A DNA stretch of 64,000 nt from Brachionus manjavacas (lineage: Eukaryota > Rotifera > Eurotatoria > Ploima > Brachionidae): NCBI GenBank assembly GCA_019054805.1, contig JAHQIY010000001.1:11608501-11672500 (forward strand), given 5' to 3'. The position numbers and the translations under genes are program-made. The number at the start of each line of letters is the position of its first letter. Position 1 is the first letter of the stretch. The notes under the pieces were generated by a model that did not search any database, was not told where the DNA came from, and saw nothing but the letters and a program-made list of their open reading frames with translations. Of the stretch, positions 11,747 to 25,869 are shown one piece after another.

Positions 11747-13733
11747 ATGAAGCTAAAGTTGGCTTTGATGGCGTTCTTTTTTTTAGATATATTAACCAAC
11801 AGAGCTTTCAAACCAGTCAGGCTCATTCGTAAAATTTTCTCTTTTCAAAAATGTTCTTGTAAAGCTTTAAATTAAGAGCTTAAAATTAAGCGGAAGAATA
11901 TAAGCTAAAACATTTAAAGAAAAATAAATTTTCAGCATTAATTAAAATTTAATTAGAATCAAATTTTTTTAAAATTGCGGTTTTCAACCCGTGATTTTTG
12001 GTTCAATTTAATCCTTAATTTTATTTTTTATAGTGAAAATTTTAATAATTTTAGTTTTGTTTGCCACATTAATAAATGGTTTGTGTTTAAACTTTTTTTA
12101 TTTTTTTGTCTAATTTTTCTAGTTTCCAAGACCAGAGAACCAAGGCGAAACTTTTTCACCAGACGAAAATATTTATTTCCTTCAAGGGCTCTTAGTAGGT
12201 AATTTTAAACTCAAATGACAGAGAGTTTTGAAATTTTTCAAAGGTAGAGACTCTACTCCGAATTGGAAATATGCTGCTGAGCGGTTTGTTACAGACAAAT
12301 CGAGTGGAAATTTTGACCTTGCCAAGCTTTTCGAGGCCAAATCTATTTTGAAAGATTTTGAGCGTAGTCTAAAAAAAAGTCTTGTTGCAAGTTTTCAAGC
12401 CACTAAGTCAGCTCTTGAGCTAAGAAAAATGCACACCGAAGCACAGTTTAATCATGCTGAATCAAATCTTAAGCCAGGCCTAGAGAGAATCTCGAAGCAA
12501 GCATGGTCTTTGGTAGAGGCATTTTTTAAACAGTTAAAACAAGTGTCGGTGGAAAATTCAAAGACTACGCTCAAAAAAGTGCATGACTTGCTTTACAAAG
12601 AGCTTGATCTCATTACAAGCCAGATTGCTGAAGATAGCATGGAAGATATTAGAAGACTTGAGCGACATAATGTGACATTGACTAGACTGCTGGATCTAAC
12701 CAATTCTCAGATATTGTCATTTGTAACTAATGAAATGAAAACGCTTGACATTAACCTGAATACTCTGAGGGACGCTTTGGTTGAAAAAGTAAAGACCATA
12801 GGCTTGGACAAGAAGCTTATTGTGGAATTTTTGCTACTCAACTTCCAAATAGCGAAGACTAACTCGAAGGCATTGCGAGATTTGGGTGCCATCTTTTCAA
12901 AACGAAAAGCAATGTCTCAAGACCAATTGAACCAAGTGTTAAATAGAATTCACAGTGAACAGTCCAAGGTGATTGATTATATCGTCCAGAGGTGCAAGTC
13001 TTTGGAAACTCTGAGCCGAAATTGTTTGCAATGGGGCTATTCTCATCCAGAGTCGAAAATTCTCCCTGTTTTTGTACAGAAACAAACAGAACCGGATCTG
13101 GCCAAAGAAGAGAATATGCCAGAATCTGCTTTGATTAGTGCTCAGTCAGCTTTTTCGACTACAACATCTGTACAGCAAAGTTCTACACCGATCCAACCTG
13201 AAATCGTTATTATTCCTGATACAGAAACAAGTGGAGATTTAACTACAGAGAAAACTTCTTCTACTAGTACTACTCCTGCTACTACATCGAGTACTTCTAC
13301 GACAACCAAACCAGTTGTGTTGGTCACCCAAACTACTACAACAACGACCACTACAACAACAAGCTTAGATCTGCTAATGGAGGAAACAAATCCAGAAGAA
13401 GAAATCAAAAAAGACGAAAATGAAGAGGAATTTGTCACAAAGCTTGGTTTTAAAGGGATCAAAAATTTGGATGCAAATTTGGATATTGATAAAGAAATGG
13501 AAAATGAGGACGAAAGTGCAAATTTGGTCAAAAAAACTCCATTCCATTTTATAAACTATGACCCGAATTTTGAACTGAGACAAAATGAATACGATCCTGA
13601 GAAATCGGTCAAGCGTTTAAAGTTGGCCGTAGAAAATTCTCTTCAAGACCTGAGACCAAATTTTTATCTAAGTGAAGGATACATTTGCATAAAGCTTAGT
13701 CCAAATGCTCTGCGAGAAATTCAGGGTCTCTAG
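11747..13733 (+). CDS. predicted secreted helical, Thr-rich protein, unknown family
   Basis: Not recognised. The large 3' exon (12248-13733) joins an exon at 12123-12198 through a 49-nt intron. Either of two donor/acceptor pairs (GTAG repeated at both ends) gives the same mRNA. Upstream are two alternative signal-peptide exons, both ending in phase 1: 11747-11828 (ATG; MKLKLALMAFFFLD...) and 12034-12078 (KILIILVLFATLING; its ATG would need an A from an earlier exon). The first gives a 547-residue protein. After the signal comes a basic segment (TREPRRNFFTRRK), a ~270-residue helical, heptad-like region, a Ser/Thr-rich mucin-like stretch including ten consecutive Thr, an acidic region and a C-terminal ~80-residue segment with two Cys overall nearby. 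It probably acts outside the cell or in the secretory pathway. Function unknown. Confidence 0.7.
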
Positions 13734-13810
13734 TAGTTATTTAATTGTTATTCTTATTTTTTAATTATTTGTTATTTTGTTGTTAAAGTTTATTTGTTAA
13801 TTTGTTGTTA

Positions 13811-13816
13811 AATAAA
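13811..13816 (+). promoter_or_regulatory. poly(A) signal of secreted-protein gene
   Basis: AATAAA about 78 nt after the stop codon at 13733, the first canonical hexamer downstream of the frame. Confidence 0.55.
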
Positions 13817-13849
13817 ATTTTTTATTTGAAAAGCAGTAAAAAAATAGAT

Positions 13850-15037
13850 AATTGTTTTAATTTTTCCGAATTCAATTTAAAAAAAAAAATCAAAGATAGA
13901 ATTGTCTGCAAAGAGAAATTGGCAAATTTTTTCTTATGAAAATTATATTTACTTCATTGATTATTTAATTTTGATTTAAATGTAATAAAATGTTAAATTT
14001 TCAATCAATATGAAGATTTTGTGTTAGTCAATTAATTAAGAATTTGATTCTTAAAATAGTACATTTTATAAGTATTCAATTAAATGAAATTATCTAAAGT
14101 TCATTATTTGTGGTCAATTATATCGTTTTTTAAAATTTTAAATTTTTATCTTAATTTTTAACTTAAAACTGACGTGTTATTAAAAAAAAAAGGGTCCTAC
14201 TAAAACACTGACCCCCGAATTTTTAAAATTACCGAACCCCCATTTTTAAAAGTTTTAATTTTTCTCTATTTTTTAAAAATTAAATTAGTTTTTCTTCAAA
14301 ATTTTTATTTTTTTTTGAAAATTGAATATTTTTATATTTTTAAAAACCTGACCCCCAAATTTGCCTTAAAGAGAATTTAACGAGCTTTCCAAAAATGTGC
14401 TTAGTTTTTCTCCAGAAAGTATAGTTTTTGAGATATTTTGACGACCTTGGTTATTATGAAATCGAATTTGAGCCGTTTTCAATATTTACGAAATTAAAAA
14501 TAAATTTTTAGTTAAAAAAACAAAAAAATAGCCAAGAATCTTAGAAAATTCTTAATCGAATGGTATGTGGTATTAAGAATTTTTAAATAAAAAAAAAAAC
14601 ATTTTAAATTTTGTTTCAAATTCAATATGAAATAAGGTACAAAGCGTTCTTTAAATAAAAATTTGACCTTCAGGTTTTATTAAAAATAACTTGTTTAAAA
14701 TATGATTGATTTTTTGTGAGTGACTTTTATTTTTTTTCTTTATGCAACAATACTTGAAAATATCTTTGTAATTTTGATAATAATCATTTTTAAATCTAAC
14801 TAAAAGTTTTTTTTAGGAAGAATCAAATCTATTCAAGATATAAAAGTTTGTTTATTGAAACTTTCATTAATTTTTCTAATTGAAATTAATTTTTATTTAG
14901 ATAAAATGCTAATTATTTATATATTTTTTTAGTATAATCATTCACAAGTTTTTTAAAATCTATAAAAAAATTCAATTTTATTAACATTTCATCAAAATTT
15001 TGTATTCTCTTTATTTTATCAAAAATTACTATCAAGT
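13850..15037. other. AT-rich intergenic, no gene seen
   Basis: No coding-like frame. A stretch at 14190-14470 repeats the phrase ctgACCCCCrAATTTk in three variants (near 14210, 14230, 14350) and contains a more complex segment around 14370-14480. This could be degraded repeat sequence. Confidence 0.4.
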
Positions 15038-15115
15038 GGCTGAAAGGAAGGCCTAAGCCTCCATTCCAACCAATGCTTTGCCTTAACTATTTTTTAAATA
15101 AATAAAAATTTTTAA
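15038..15115 (+). mobile_element. LINE 3' tail fragment
   Basis: GGCTGAAAGGAAGGCCTAAG followed by a short unique piece and TAAATAAATAAAA. The GGCTGAAARGAAGG signature recurs at 20448 (plus), directly after reverse-transcriptase coding remnants, and at 31985-31915 (minus). This supports a retrotransposon 3' end with a TAAA-type tail. Confidence 0.55.
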
Positions 15116-15958
15116 ATCATCATAATTTTTCATCTAAACAGTTAGCTTAAGTAAGGTGATAGATTACTAAATGAAAAATAAAATTAATAAAAAGTTATTA
15201 AAAAGACACATTGAAATAGTCACATTTAAAAAAGTTATAATTAGAGCATCTGAATATCAATTATGGATAAAGAAAACTTTCAAATTCTGAATAATTGTCA
15301 TATTGTCACCATCAGGAAATCAAACGTTAATACATTTCATTTTTAATTATTTTTTTAAAATTAAAATTAAACATACACAATTATTTAAATATTTTTGTTT
15401 TAAAAAAATAAAAATATCTTTTGGTCTTTTGGCCTAATAGTTCAACGCCTTTTTTGAAAATTATATAAAAACTTTTTTCTTAAGAAAAAAATAATTTTTT
15501 TTTAATTACAAAGATTTCAATTTCCAATTTTTAATTGAATTTGATATTTAGCTGTGCTTTTTATATAACGCATTAAATTGATTAATGTTCAAAAAAAAAT
15601 TAAAAAATTTTTAGTGTTAAAATCAATTTAAATGATTCATGATTCAATTTTTTCTGTCCACTTGGACCGACTTAATCCAACATTTAATACATTTTTTAAA
15701 TGATTATATGTAAAATTTTTATCTCGTGGCATCTTCAATGTTTTTCTTTTCTAAAATTTTAAAATAATTGCGTATCTAGAAATCTATTACTTGAATAAAT
15801 TTTTATCAGAAAATTTATTTATTTTTACCACCACTAAAAACGGTCTAAATAAATTGTCAGTTTAATCGCCTCTAATTTTCATACTTTTTTGTTTCTATTT
15901 GGCATTTAGTCTGCTTAGCTCTCAAATTTACACTTTAACGTTTTGGCACCACAAGTAT

Positions 15959-17342
15959 TTAGAATAGTAGAGTAACTTTAATGTTTGTTAGTTGATGTTG
16001 ATCGTTATTTATTTTAAAGGAGTCTACCGTCTCAGTTGCGACTACTTCGTCAGGTAGTCCGTTCCATACATTTGCTATCCGAATGATGAAGAAGTTGTGT
16101 CTTGGCTGACAAGATGCCACAATCTCACGCCTTAGTTGACTTCCCTTCGTGTCTCTCGGAGCTGTCCAATTAGGCTTGTTGTACCATGTTATGTCGTCTT
16201 TGCACTTGTTGACTTTGAAAAGTTGTATTAAGTCACCACGTTGTCGTATAGTCTCCAGAGATGTGAGAACCATTCGCTCAAGTCTGCTTTTGTACTACAT
16301 ACCTTTCAAAGCTGTGGGGACTCTTGTTACTCTTCTCTGGACTTTTTCAAGAGTGGCAATATCTCTTCTAAGATACGGGTTCCATGCGGAAACTGAAAAA
16401 TCCAGATGCGGACGAATGTAGGTGCGATACAATGAGGTCCATATTTTCACATCCCTAGAAACGAATGTATTTTTTAGCATTCCTAGAACTTGATTAGCTA
16501 TTGATGCGGCATGAGCCGACTGTGAGCTGAAATTAAAATCAGGCGTAAGAATGATGCCCAAGTCACGTTCTTCGGAGGTTATTTGAAGCTTAATGCGTGA
16601 GCCATCTTTCGTTTTTAGCGTATATGATCTGGTTCTAGTTAAATGCTTATTGCTCCCGTTATTCATTATCTTAATCTTGCCCTCGTTTGCTTCCATCAAC
16701 AATGTCCAAAACCATTAGACCACTGCGTCCAAATCAATCTAATCATATCCGCTTCAGATTCAACCTGTGCTATTATTTTTAGATCATCGGCAAAGAGTTT
16801 GCTTATGTGTTTCAAGTGACTTAGTAGGTCATTTATGAAGATTGCGAAGAGAATTGGGCCTAGCACATTGTTACATCTTTCCAATTTGAAAAGTGATGAC
16901 CTAGAACCACACGCTGTTTCCTATCCTTCAGAAAAAGTTTAGTCCTGTCGAGAAGTTGTCCGTGAATGCCAACATTTCTTAGATTATTTATCAGCCTGCC
17001 ATGAGGAACCTTGTCGAAGGCTTTCGCAAAGTCGAAGAATATAACATATACTGGCTTCTTATTCTTTATCGCCGATGTGACTACGTCTACAGTCTCAAGA
17101 AGGTTAGTTCTACATGCTTTCTTTGGAGCAAACCTGTCCTGTTGTGGAGCAAGTAATCTATTTGCGCATAAATGCGACATTATTAAGTCATTATTGATGA
17201 GGGACAGATTGAAGATATAAGAAAATGCCCGAGCGATCTCCGTGGCACATTTCTTAAAAACGCGAGGGTGGATTCCAACCACGCCAATCGATTTAGATTC
17301 ATCCAACTTTGAAAATTTATTTACGATCATGTTTTGGTTCAA
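15959..17342 (-). mobile_element. CR1-like non-LTR retrotransposon, 5'-truncated, decayed
   Basis: Reverse transcriptase broken into successive frames: 17342-16860 (fingers/palm, IFFDFAKAFDKVPHGRL), 16884-16696 (catalytic KLFADDLKI), 16702-16295 (thumb, YLRRDIATLEKVQRRVTR) and 16273-15959 (C-terminal tail, RQRGDLIQLFKV...FFIIRIANVWNGLPDEV). The order and C-terminal tail are typical of CR1-clade LINEs. No endonuclease domain or 5' end is visible, as expected from 5' truncation. Frameshifts make it inactive. Confidence 0.88.
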
Positions 17343-17461
17343 GACAAGCTTCTCAATCAGCGGTATTGTTCCAGAGGTGTGAAAACATGGGAAATTTTCT
17401 TCAGCTCATCCAATAACTTTAACTAATGTTTTGCAATCTCTTTATCGATAGAACTCAATAA

Positions 17462-17535
17462 ATTTCAATGTACAGTAAAATCTCACTCATATCACCCCAA
17501 TTGTCTCTGGTATCAAGTTGGGATAAAAATAAAAG
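17462..17535 (+). repeat. possible pogo/Tigger-like terminal fragment
   Basis: TACAGTAAAATCTCACTCAT resembles pogo-type terminal sequences (TA target, CAGT start). No partner end was found nearby, so this is a weak call. Confidence 0.25.
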
Positions 17536-17639
17536 GTGACATAACTGTTTATTTAAATTTTTTTATTTACAATTACAAATAACAAAATAAATTGAACGGT
17601 TAATTTTTAAGTTTAATGAAATCAAAAATAGATTAGGAA

Positions 17640-19090
17640 TGATATGAATAGATATGTAATTCAGATCTGGGCTATTCACAGACTAAGACAGGACAAGATG
17701 ACCAGGGATGACTTTTTTCTTATAAAACAACGTTTTAATCGGAATTTTGGTTTCAAAAAGATTTAATTTGTTTCAGAATTTTATTAAGAGGTTTTTATTT
17801 TTTTTTTGTCTTTGGTTTTTTTTTATAACCTCTTTAAAATTGTCTGCAAAATTTTAGTTTTTTGGTCAATTTTGATTCCGAGGAATTAAGGTTTAGGGTA
17901 TAAAGGAATAGGTTCAGATTCGATATGAAGGTGCATCGAGTATTTTCTCGGATAATTGCTTCTAAGCCCAGATGTTGTAAAGACTGAATAAAATGTTTTA
18001 AATTTGTTAATTTTAAAGCCCCACCTTATACAAAAAGAGACTATATTTTTCACTGCTCTTTGAAGCATTTTTTTTATCTCGTTTTTGGATTTGCTTGTAT
18101 ACCAAACATAAAGATCGTCGCAAACTTGTTTATCTGGCGTAAGACTTTTTACTATATAACTAAAATGTAATTTTGGAAGGCAGCTCCCTTGTGGAGCACC
18201 GGCCCTGATTGGCTTGGGTTTCGACAATGTGCCATTTTGAAAAACTTGAAATGTTCGATTTTCAAGAAAATTCTAAATACAGTTTAAAAATCTTTTTTTT
18301 ATTTCCCAAAGCTTGGATTTTTTTCACTATTCCGGTATGAAATGTCTTATCAAACCTTTTTTGAAATCAATAAAAACTGCACCGGTTATTTACTTTTTAT
18401 TGAATCCATTTACGATCGATTGGCTGATTCTGAAAATGTGTTCTTGAGTACTTCTCTTCTGTCGGAAGTCTGATTGATATTATGGATATATTTTATCACT
18501 TTTAGCCCAAAGCTAACTTTATTAATTGATTTTTTTGAGCAATTTTACTATACAATTTTGAAGTGAAATTGGTATAAAGAGGAAATTTCGTCAGGAGGCT
18601 TGTCTTTTTTAATGATCATGAATATTTTCGCTTTTTTCCACTGATCAGGTATGTAACCAAATTTTAGTGAGAAATTTAAAACTTTTTGAATTATTATTAA
18701 AATTTTATTGTTTTGCAAATTTTTTTAAGAACTTTATTCGATATGCGGTCGAATTCACACGCTACTTTTGAGTTTAATTTCTTAAGACCTTCCAAAAGTT
18801 CGCTTCCGGTGATTGAAGAATCTGTGTCATTGTCTTAAATGAGGGTCGGAGCTCTCACGGATTCATCGGTTGAAAATTAGATTCGAGATTGTCTGCAAAA
18901 ATATTGAGATCAAATCTGAGTCATCTGTCTTTTATTTGTTATTAATTTTGATTGTAGATGATCTGCTAGATTTGGTACAATCGCCTTTTTCGATTTTTGT
19001 GATTAACTTACTTGATGAAGTGTAAAAATTTTTAAAGAGCTTAGGTGGTCATCTAGCTATTTCTGTCTAATTTTAGAAAGTTTTTTGGTA
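17640..19090 (-). mobile_element. non-LTR reverse transcriptase remnant
   Basis: Decayed reverse transcriptase read in shifting frames. It includes fragments like YIPDQWKKAK and FIDFKKG, with the cleanest stretch at 18227-17886 (RAGAPQGSCL; DDLYVWYTSK replacing FADD; FCIRWGFKIN). This last block resembles the plus-strand fragment at 20230-20535, so both derive from one LINE family distinct from the neighbouring CR1-like element. Confidence 0.75.
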
Positions 19091-19477
19091 AAATTTCTTT
19101 CAATAAAATAATGGAGTTGTTTTAGATCTAAGAGAATAAAGAAATAATGCGAATAAAATTGGCTCAAAATCATTACCCTAACCGATTCTACGATAGTTCA
19201 AATCAAAATTAAGGCTAAAAAATCAAGCATTTCTTAACTTTTTAACAATCCTGTATTATCAGTAGAATTAGAAAATCTATAAATAACACAGCAATTTCTA
19301 AAGCTTTAAAAATTCCTTAACCAAACAGTCAATAACCAACAAAACAAATCTCAACACGGAAATTCGTAAAGGTTCAAAATTAGGAAATTTTGATTTTTAT
19401 GATGCATTAGAAGTTTTTGCGCCAACAAAAACATGAACAAGTGCTTAATTCTCAATATCCGAATTGATTTCAATAAA

Positions 19478-20105
19478 CAGTCGAACCTCGGTTAAAACAA
19501 GCGCCCCTTTATAACGAGCTGTTTTACCGGAACCGATTACCAGCAATAGAAAAAGATATAAATATTGCTTCGATAAAACGAAAACTTGATTGAACGAGCT
19601 GTTTTTGAAAAATCGCTTAATTATTTTCTTTAGAAAAAAAAATTTAAAGTTCAGAAAAATTTTTCACAAGTAATATAAAAAAAATCGAATTAAATAATTA
19701 ATTAATTTGTTTTTTCATACTTCAATATCGAAAAAAAACAATAAACTTATTGCTTTTACTCATTATAAATTGATGAGAATTGTTGATAGTAGTTTTATTC
19801 AAAATTTTAAAAAATATCGCTCAAAAAAAAAGAAAGTGTATCTCGCTTGAGACTAAACTCGGAATAATAAATAAACATATCAATCAAAAAGTAACTACCA
19901 CTTCACTTGCAAAAGAATATCGAAAAGAATAAAAAATACAAAGCTAAACAAACATCTTTTTCTGATTTTTTCCAATAATTTTTATTTTGTTAACAATTTG
20001 TTTATTTTTGTTTAATAAAATTTTAGAAACCAAACATTTTTTGTCCATCTTTTTTAATGTTATTTCGATTCAACGAGTTTCGAAATAACGACCAGAAGTA
20101 TTTTC
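19478..20105. mobile_element. possible non-autonomous pogo/Tigger-type element
   Basis: The left end CAGTCGAACCTCGGTTAAAA, followed by TTATAACGAGCTG, resembles pogo/Tigger termini. Near the right side, TTCGATTCAACGAGTTTCG and AAATAACGACC look like a diverged inverted counterpart. No transposase frame is present. Boundaries are approximate. Confidence 0.35.
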
Positions 20106-20229
20106 GCTCAACACTTTTTTATATTTTCGGCTTTAAATAATTCGTTGTCGTTACTAAGTACGATCTCGATCAAGATACCATTCTCTGCAACAAGTCTTTT
20201 TTTATTCTTTTTTTTAGTGATAAATCTTG

Positions 20230-20535
20230 AAGCATTTCTCCTGATGTTGAAATAGCCTTGTTCGCAAATGACCTCTATATTTGGAGATCCAAAGACAGTA
20301 AAAGAGAAATTCAAATAATTCTTCAAAAGGCAGTGGATAGAATCATTGAGTACTGCAAAAGATGGGGATTCAAAATTAACGAAATAGAAACTGGCTACAC
20401 AAATTAATTTTACACATATACATATTTTAATCATATTGCAACCATGAGGGCTGAAAAGAAGGCACCGCTATTCGGAACTGCCCTGGAAAAACTTTTCCTA
20501 AATTACTTTAAAGTAAAATAAATAAATAAATAAGT
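20230..20535 (+). mobile_element. LINE 3' fragment: RT piece plus tail
   Basis: The plus-strand frame at 20270-20405 encodes DLYIWRSKDSKREIQ...AVDRIIEYCKRWGFKIN, reverse-transcriptase palm/thumb sequence related to 18227-17886. It then jumps to a 3' tail (GGGCTGAAAAGAAGGCACC ... TAAATAAATAAATAAG). The RT C-terminus is missing, so there is an internal deletion or incomplete copy. Confidence 0.7.
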
Positions 20536-20539
20536 CTTT

Positions 20540-22685
<2,146 letters not shown>

Positions 22686-22734
22686 TGATGTTATTTTTTT
22701 TTAGTAATTTAATGACTTAGAGCTATTTTTTTGA

Positions 22735-22740
22735 AATAAA
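22735..22740 (+). promoter_or_regulatory. poly(A) signal of METAP2
   Basis: AATAAA 50 nt beyond the METAP2 stop, followed by a T-rich stretch. Confidence 0.6.
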
Positions 22741-23348
22741 ATTTTAAAATTTTATTTTTTTTTAAGAATAATTAGTTCCGTTTATTTATAGATGCTAACA
22801 ATTATCAGAAATATATATTGAACTTTTAAATCTTTATTTTCTATTTTTTCATACAGTAATACTATTACTGAAATGATTTTGCAGGATTCTTTTTATCATC
22901 AGAATTTATTTTTATCAAGAGATAAATGATGAGATTTTCGTCATTCCAAATTTCAATATTCAATACAATCAACTCACTAAAAATACTATTAGAACTGACA
23001 GAATCGGACGTCGAAGGATAAATTTTCGATAGAAAAAATAATTAATTTTTACTATTTTACATTTATAAATATATTTGTGAAAAATCAAATCGATAGTTTT
23101 TTTTTAGTGTTGGAATATTTTAATTTTCCTTTTAAAACTTTTTAACACACAAAACAAAAATATTTGACACAATTTTTGATTGTTTAGAAAAACTTTTTAC
23201 CACAAATAGTATTTTTAATAATTTCAAAAAATTTTACACAGTTTAATTAAACACAGTTTTTTTTTACAATTTTATCAAAATATGCTAATTCATTCAAATC
23301 AAACTGTCGATGATTTTAAGAAATAAAAAAAAAACCTCGAATCTTTTG

Positions 23349-23503
23349 AGATAAATAGATCTCAAAAAACAAAGCGAAGAAAACTTGGGTAATCGCGATC
23401 AATCATTACAGGATGCAGATCCTCTTTTAATCGAAAGCAATGTCGTGCCATCGACGTCGGTGAAGAAAAGTCTTCCAACCACTAACACTCATACTCAATT
23501 TTG
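23349..23503 (+). other. orphan coding-like exon candidate
   Basis: An open frame of about 48 codons ends at TGA (23503). Its mixed, polar composition (SEENLGNRDQSLQDADP...) and GC content are above the surrounding DNA. It is preceded by an AG acceptor-like site (GAGATAAATAG). It has no start codon and no partner exon was identified. It may be a terminal exon of an unrecognised gene, an exon relic, or chance. Confidence 0.25.
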
Positions 23504-24059
23504 AAGTGAAGATTCTCATATAATTCGAGAGTCTTCACTCGAGTGTAAAAAATTTTGTTTTCCTGATATTAGCTGATATCAGTTGGTATCATATGATATG
23601 ATGTAACAAGTTAATTTCCGGCACTGTAAGTGAAATTAAACCCGATTTTTCAGTGTAAAAAGGCGGATATTTAAAATTCATTTTTAACCAACTCCAAGTT
23701 TAAGAGCTGGATTTAAAAAAAATTAATTTGAGTTTTCATTTGAGAATCAAAAAGTTAAATTTGAAAATTAATTGAATCAATTTTTTATTCTTCACTTATT
23801 ATTATTTTTATTATTATTAATTTTCAAGATCATTTTAATTGAAAATAAATAAATTCACTTAGTATTAGTAGCAGTAGTAGTAAGTTGAAACAACCCCTAA
23901 ATGACGTGAAATCTGCAGGTCGCAGATAGTATGCTTTAAAACTAAATAAAATAAATATAATAAATACAAAAATAAACATAATTAGTTTTAAACATGATGA
24001 AAAATAACAAGTTTAAAGCTTTAAATTAAATTATTTTATCAATTTTTGATTTAAAACAG

Positions 24060-24420
24060 TTCAAAGTTTTTGATCTGTTTAGAATCAGGTAGTTTGTTCC
24101 AATTATTGACATTATATATGCTGTTAGTAGAATCGTTGAGCCCAATTTTTTTCATATTTCCTTATTAATCTGAAAGAAAGACCTCTGATAACTCTACTTT
24201 GAAAATTGAGAGGTACAGTGAAATCAACTGCTAACATTTTTTTAATTACTTTAAAGATTTGAATAAGATCAGATAAGATCGCTAAAATTCAACAGTGTGA
24301 TTCTTTTTTCGTAGCTAAGATCTGAATTATTATCGGTAGCTTTGGTTGCTCTACGTTGAACCGTTTCTAATTCTTTAGTGTCTTTTTATAGATATTGATT
24401 CCAAGGTTTAATTGTTTATC
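24060..24420 (-). mobile_element. CR1-like LINE 3' fragment
   Basis: Minus-strand translation across frames gives KDTKELETVQRRATKA, then LSYEKRITLLNF and DLIQIFKVIKKM, the thumb and C-terminal tail signature of CR1-clade reverse transcriptases. Stops and frameshifts show decay. The 3' side (23870-24060) carries a TAG-rich microsatellite, similar to the one ending the CR1 copy at 49957. Confidence 0.65.
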
Positions 24421-24659
24421 CGGTTTAAAATCATTTCAAAGAAAAGTTTAAGAAAATACGATTTATTGTTGAAATTTCTTTTAGTTTTTTTAAATTTTTT
24501 TAAATCAGAAAGAATCAGGCTGTCAAGAGAAGGAAACCAATTGTATCCTAAAAAAGTGAAATCTTTAAAATAGCAATACAAAATAATCTTTAAATTTCTT
24601 AAGATTAAGATTTCAGTATTAATTTTCGTGACTGACAAGCTAATATTTCAATACATTTA

Positions 24660-25860
24660 CGTAATTTTTTTGTTAACTAGATATTTAATAATTTAATATT
24701 TTAAATAAAATTTAAAAGAAACAAAGTGGAATAGGAATTCACAAAGAATTTCAACACCAGAATTAAAATGTAATTAAGCTTATCACCTAAAAACCAATAT
24801 GATAATATTTAATAATTTTGATAATTAGTAGTTATTAAATGAGTTTTATAAAAAAAGAAAAAATACACATTGATTTTAATTTTTTTGAAAAATTTTAAAG
24901 TAAGACTCGTAGAAAGCTCTCTTTTCGGATTCTCATTTTTAAGTTAGTTTGTGATCCATTTTGATGCTCAAAATGATCAAATCAAGTTTAAGTTTTATGG
25001 GATAAATTTTCTTAATAGAATTAATGCAGAGGTACATTTTGGATTTAACATACTATGTTAAAACTAAAGCTAAATTCTGCAAAACTCTTCAAAAAATTAT
25101 TCACTTAAAAAAGCATTTATTAGATGTTATGCACTCTGCAATGTGCATTTTGATGTTGCATATTTTACATAGTTTACCTTTAGATTTAACATTGCATGTT
25201 AATTTTATTTAGAAAAAAAATTATTTAATAATATAAACCTAATATGATAATTTAGAGCATAAGCATCATAAACTTCAAAATGTCTTTTTTCAGATATCTA
25301 GTTTAATAATTCAACCAATTTTTGGAAATTTTTTTTGCTCGAACATTATCATGATCTTAAATAAATGAAAATATTAATAAATATTTCGGAACTCAAAATA
25401 ATCAATTCAGAAAATGCTTTAATGGTTGTGTGAACCATTAATGCTCTTAGAATTAATAGATTAAAGCATGCAGGAAATACTTTATGCATAGTTCCATCAA
25501 AACCTAAAATAATAACCATTTAATAATTTATAAAAGAAAATAATCTTTAAAATAATCTTATAAACCAAATGATTATTTTTAAAAGCTTTTCAAAATAATT
25601 GCTTAAGATAATGTTTTTTGAGTTCAGTAAAATGATAAAGCAAAAATAATAAGAAGAGTTAGAATTTTTTCAAATATTGAAATAGTAAAGCACCGATTGA
25701 CATTTTATAAATATTTTTTTTTAGTTTATGACCCATCCAAATAGTACAATAGGTTAACAGAGTGAATGAAAAAAATTTCGATAGAAAAATAACCCATTTA
25801 GTCTATAAAATTAAGCTTTGATATTTTTTTCGAAACTTAATTTTGAGTTTTGAGATTCTA
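24660..25860. other. AT-rich spacer, no gene seen
   Basis: No coding-like frame; the only moderately long open stretch (25024-25212) has low-complexity composition and no domain I recognise. Confidence 0.45.
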
Positions 25861-25869
25861 TTATTTATT

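Noticed and set aside
13142-13531. Minus-strand 129-codon frame rich in Val and Ser
   Set aside because: Shadow of the Thr-rich region of the secreted-protein gene.
23566-23602. GATATCA-type palindromic run (TGATATTAGCTGATATCAG ...)
   Set aside because: Short and explainable by local AT-rich sequence; no flanking structure to give it meaning.
25024-25212. 62-codon open frame
   Set aside because: Low-complexity composition, no partner exon and no recognisable motif.
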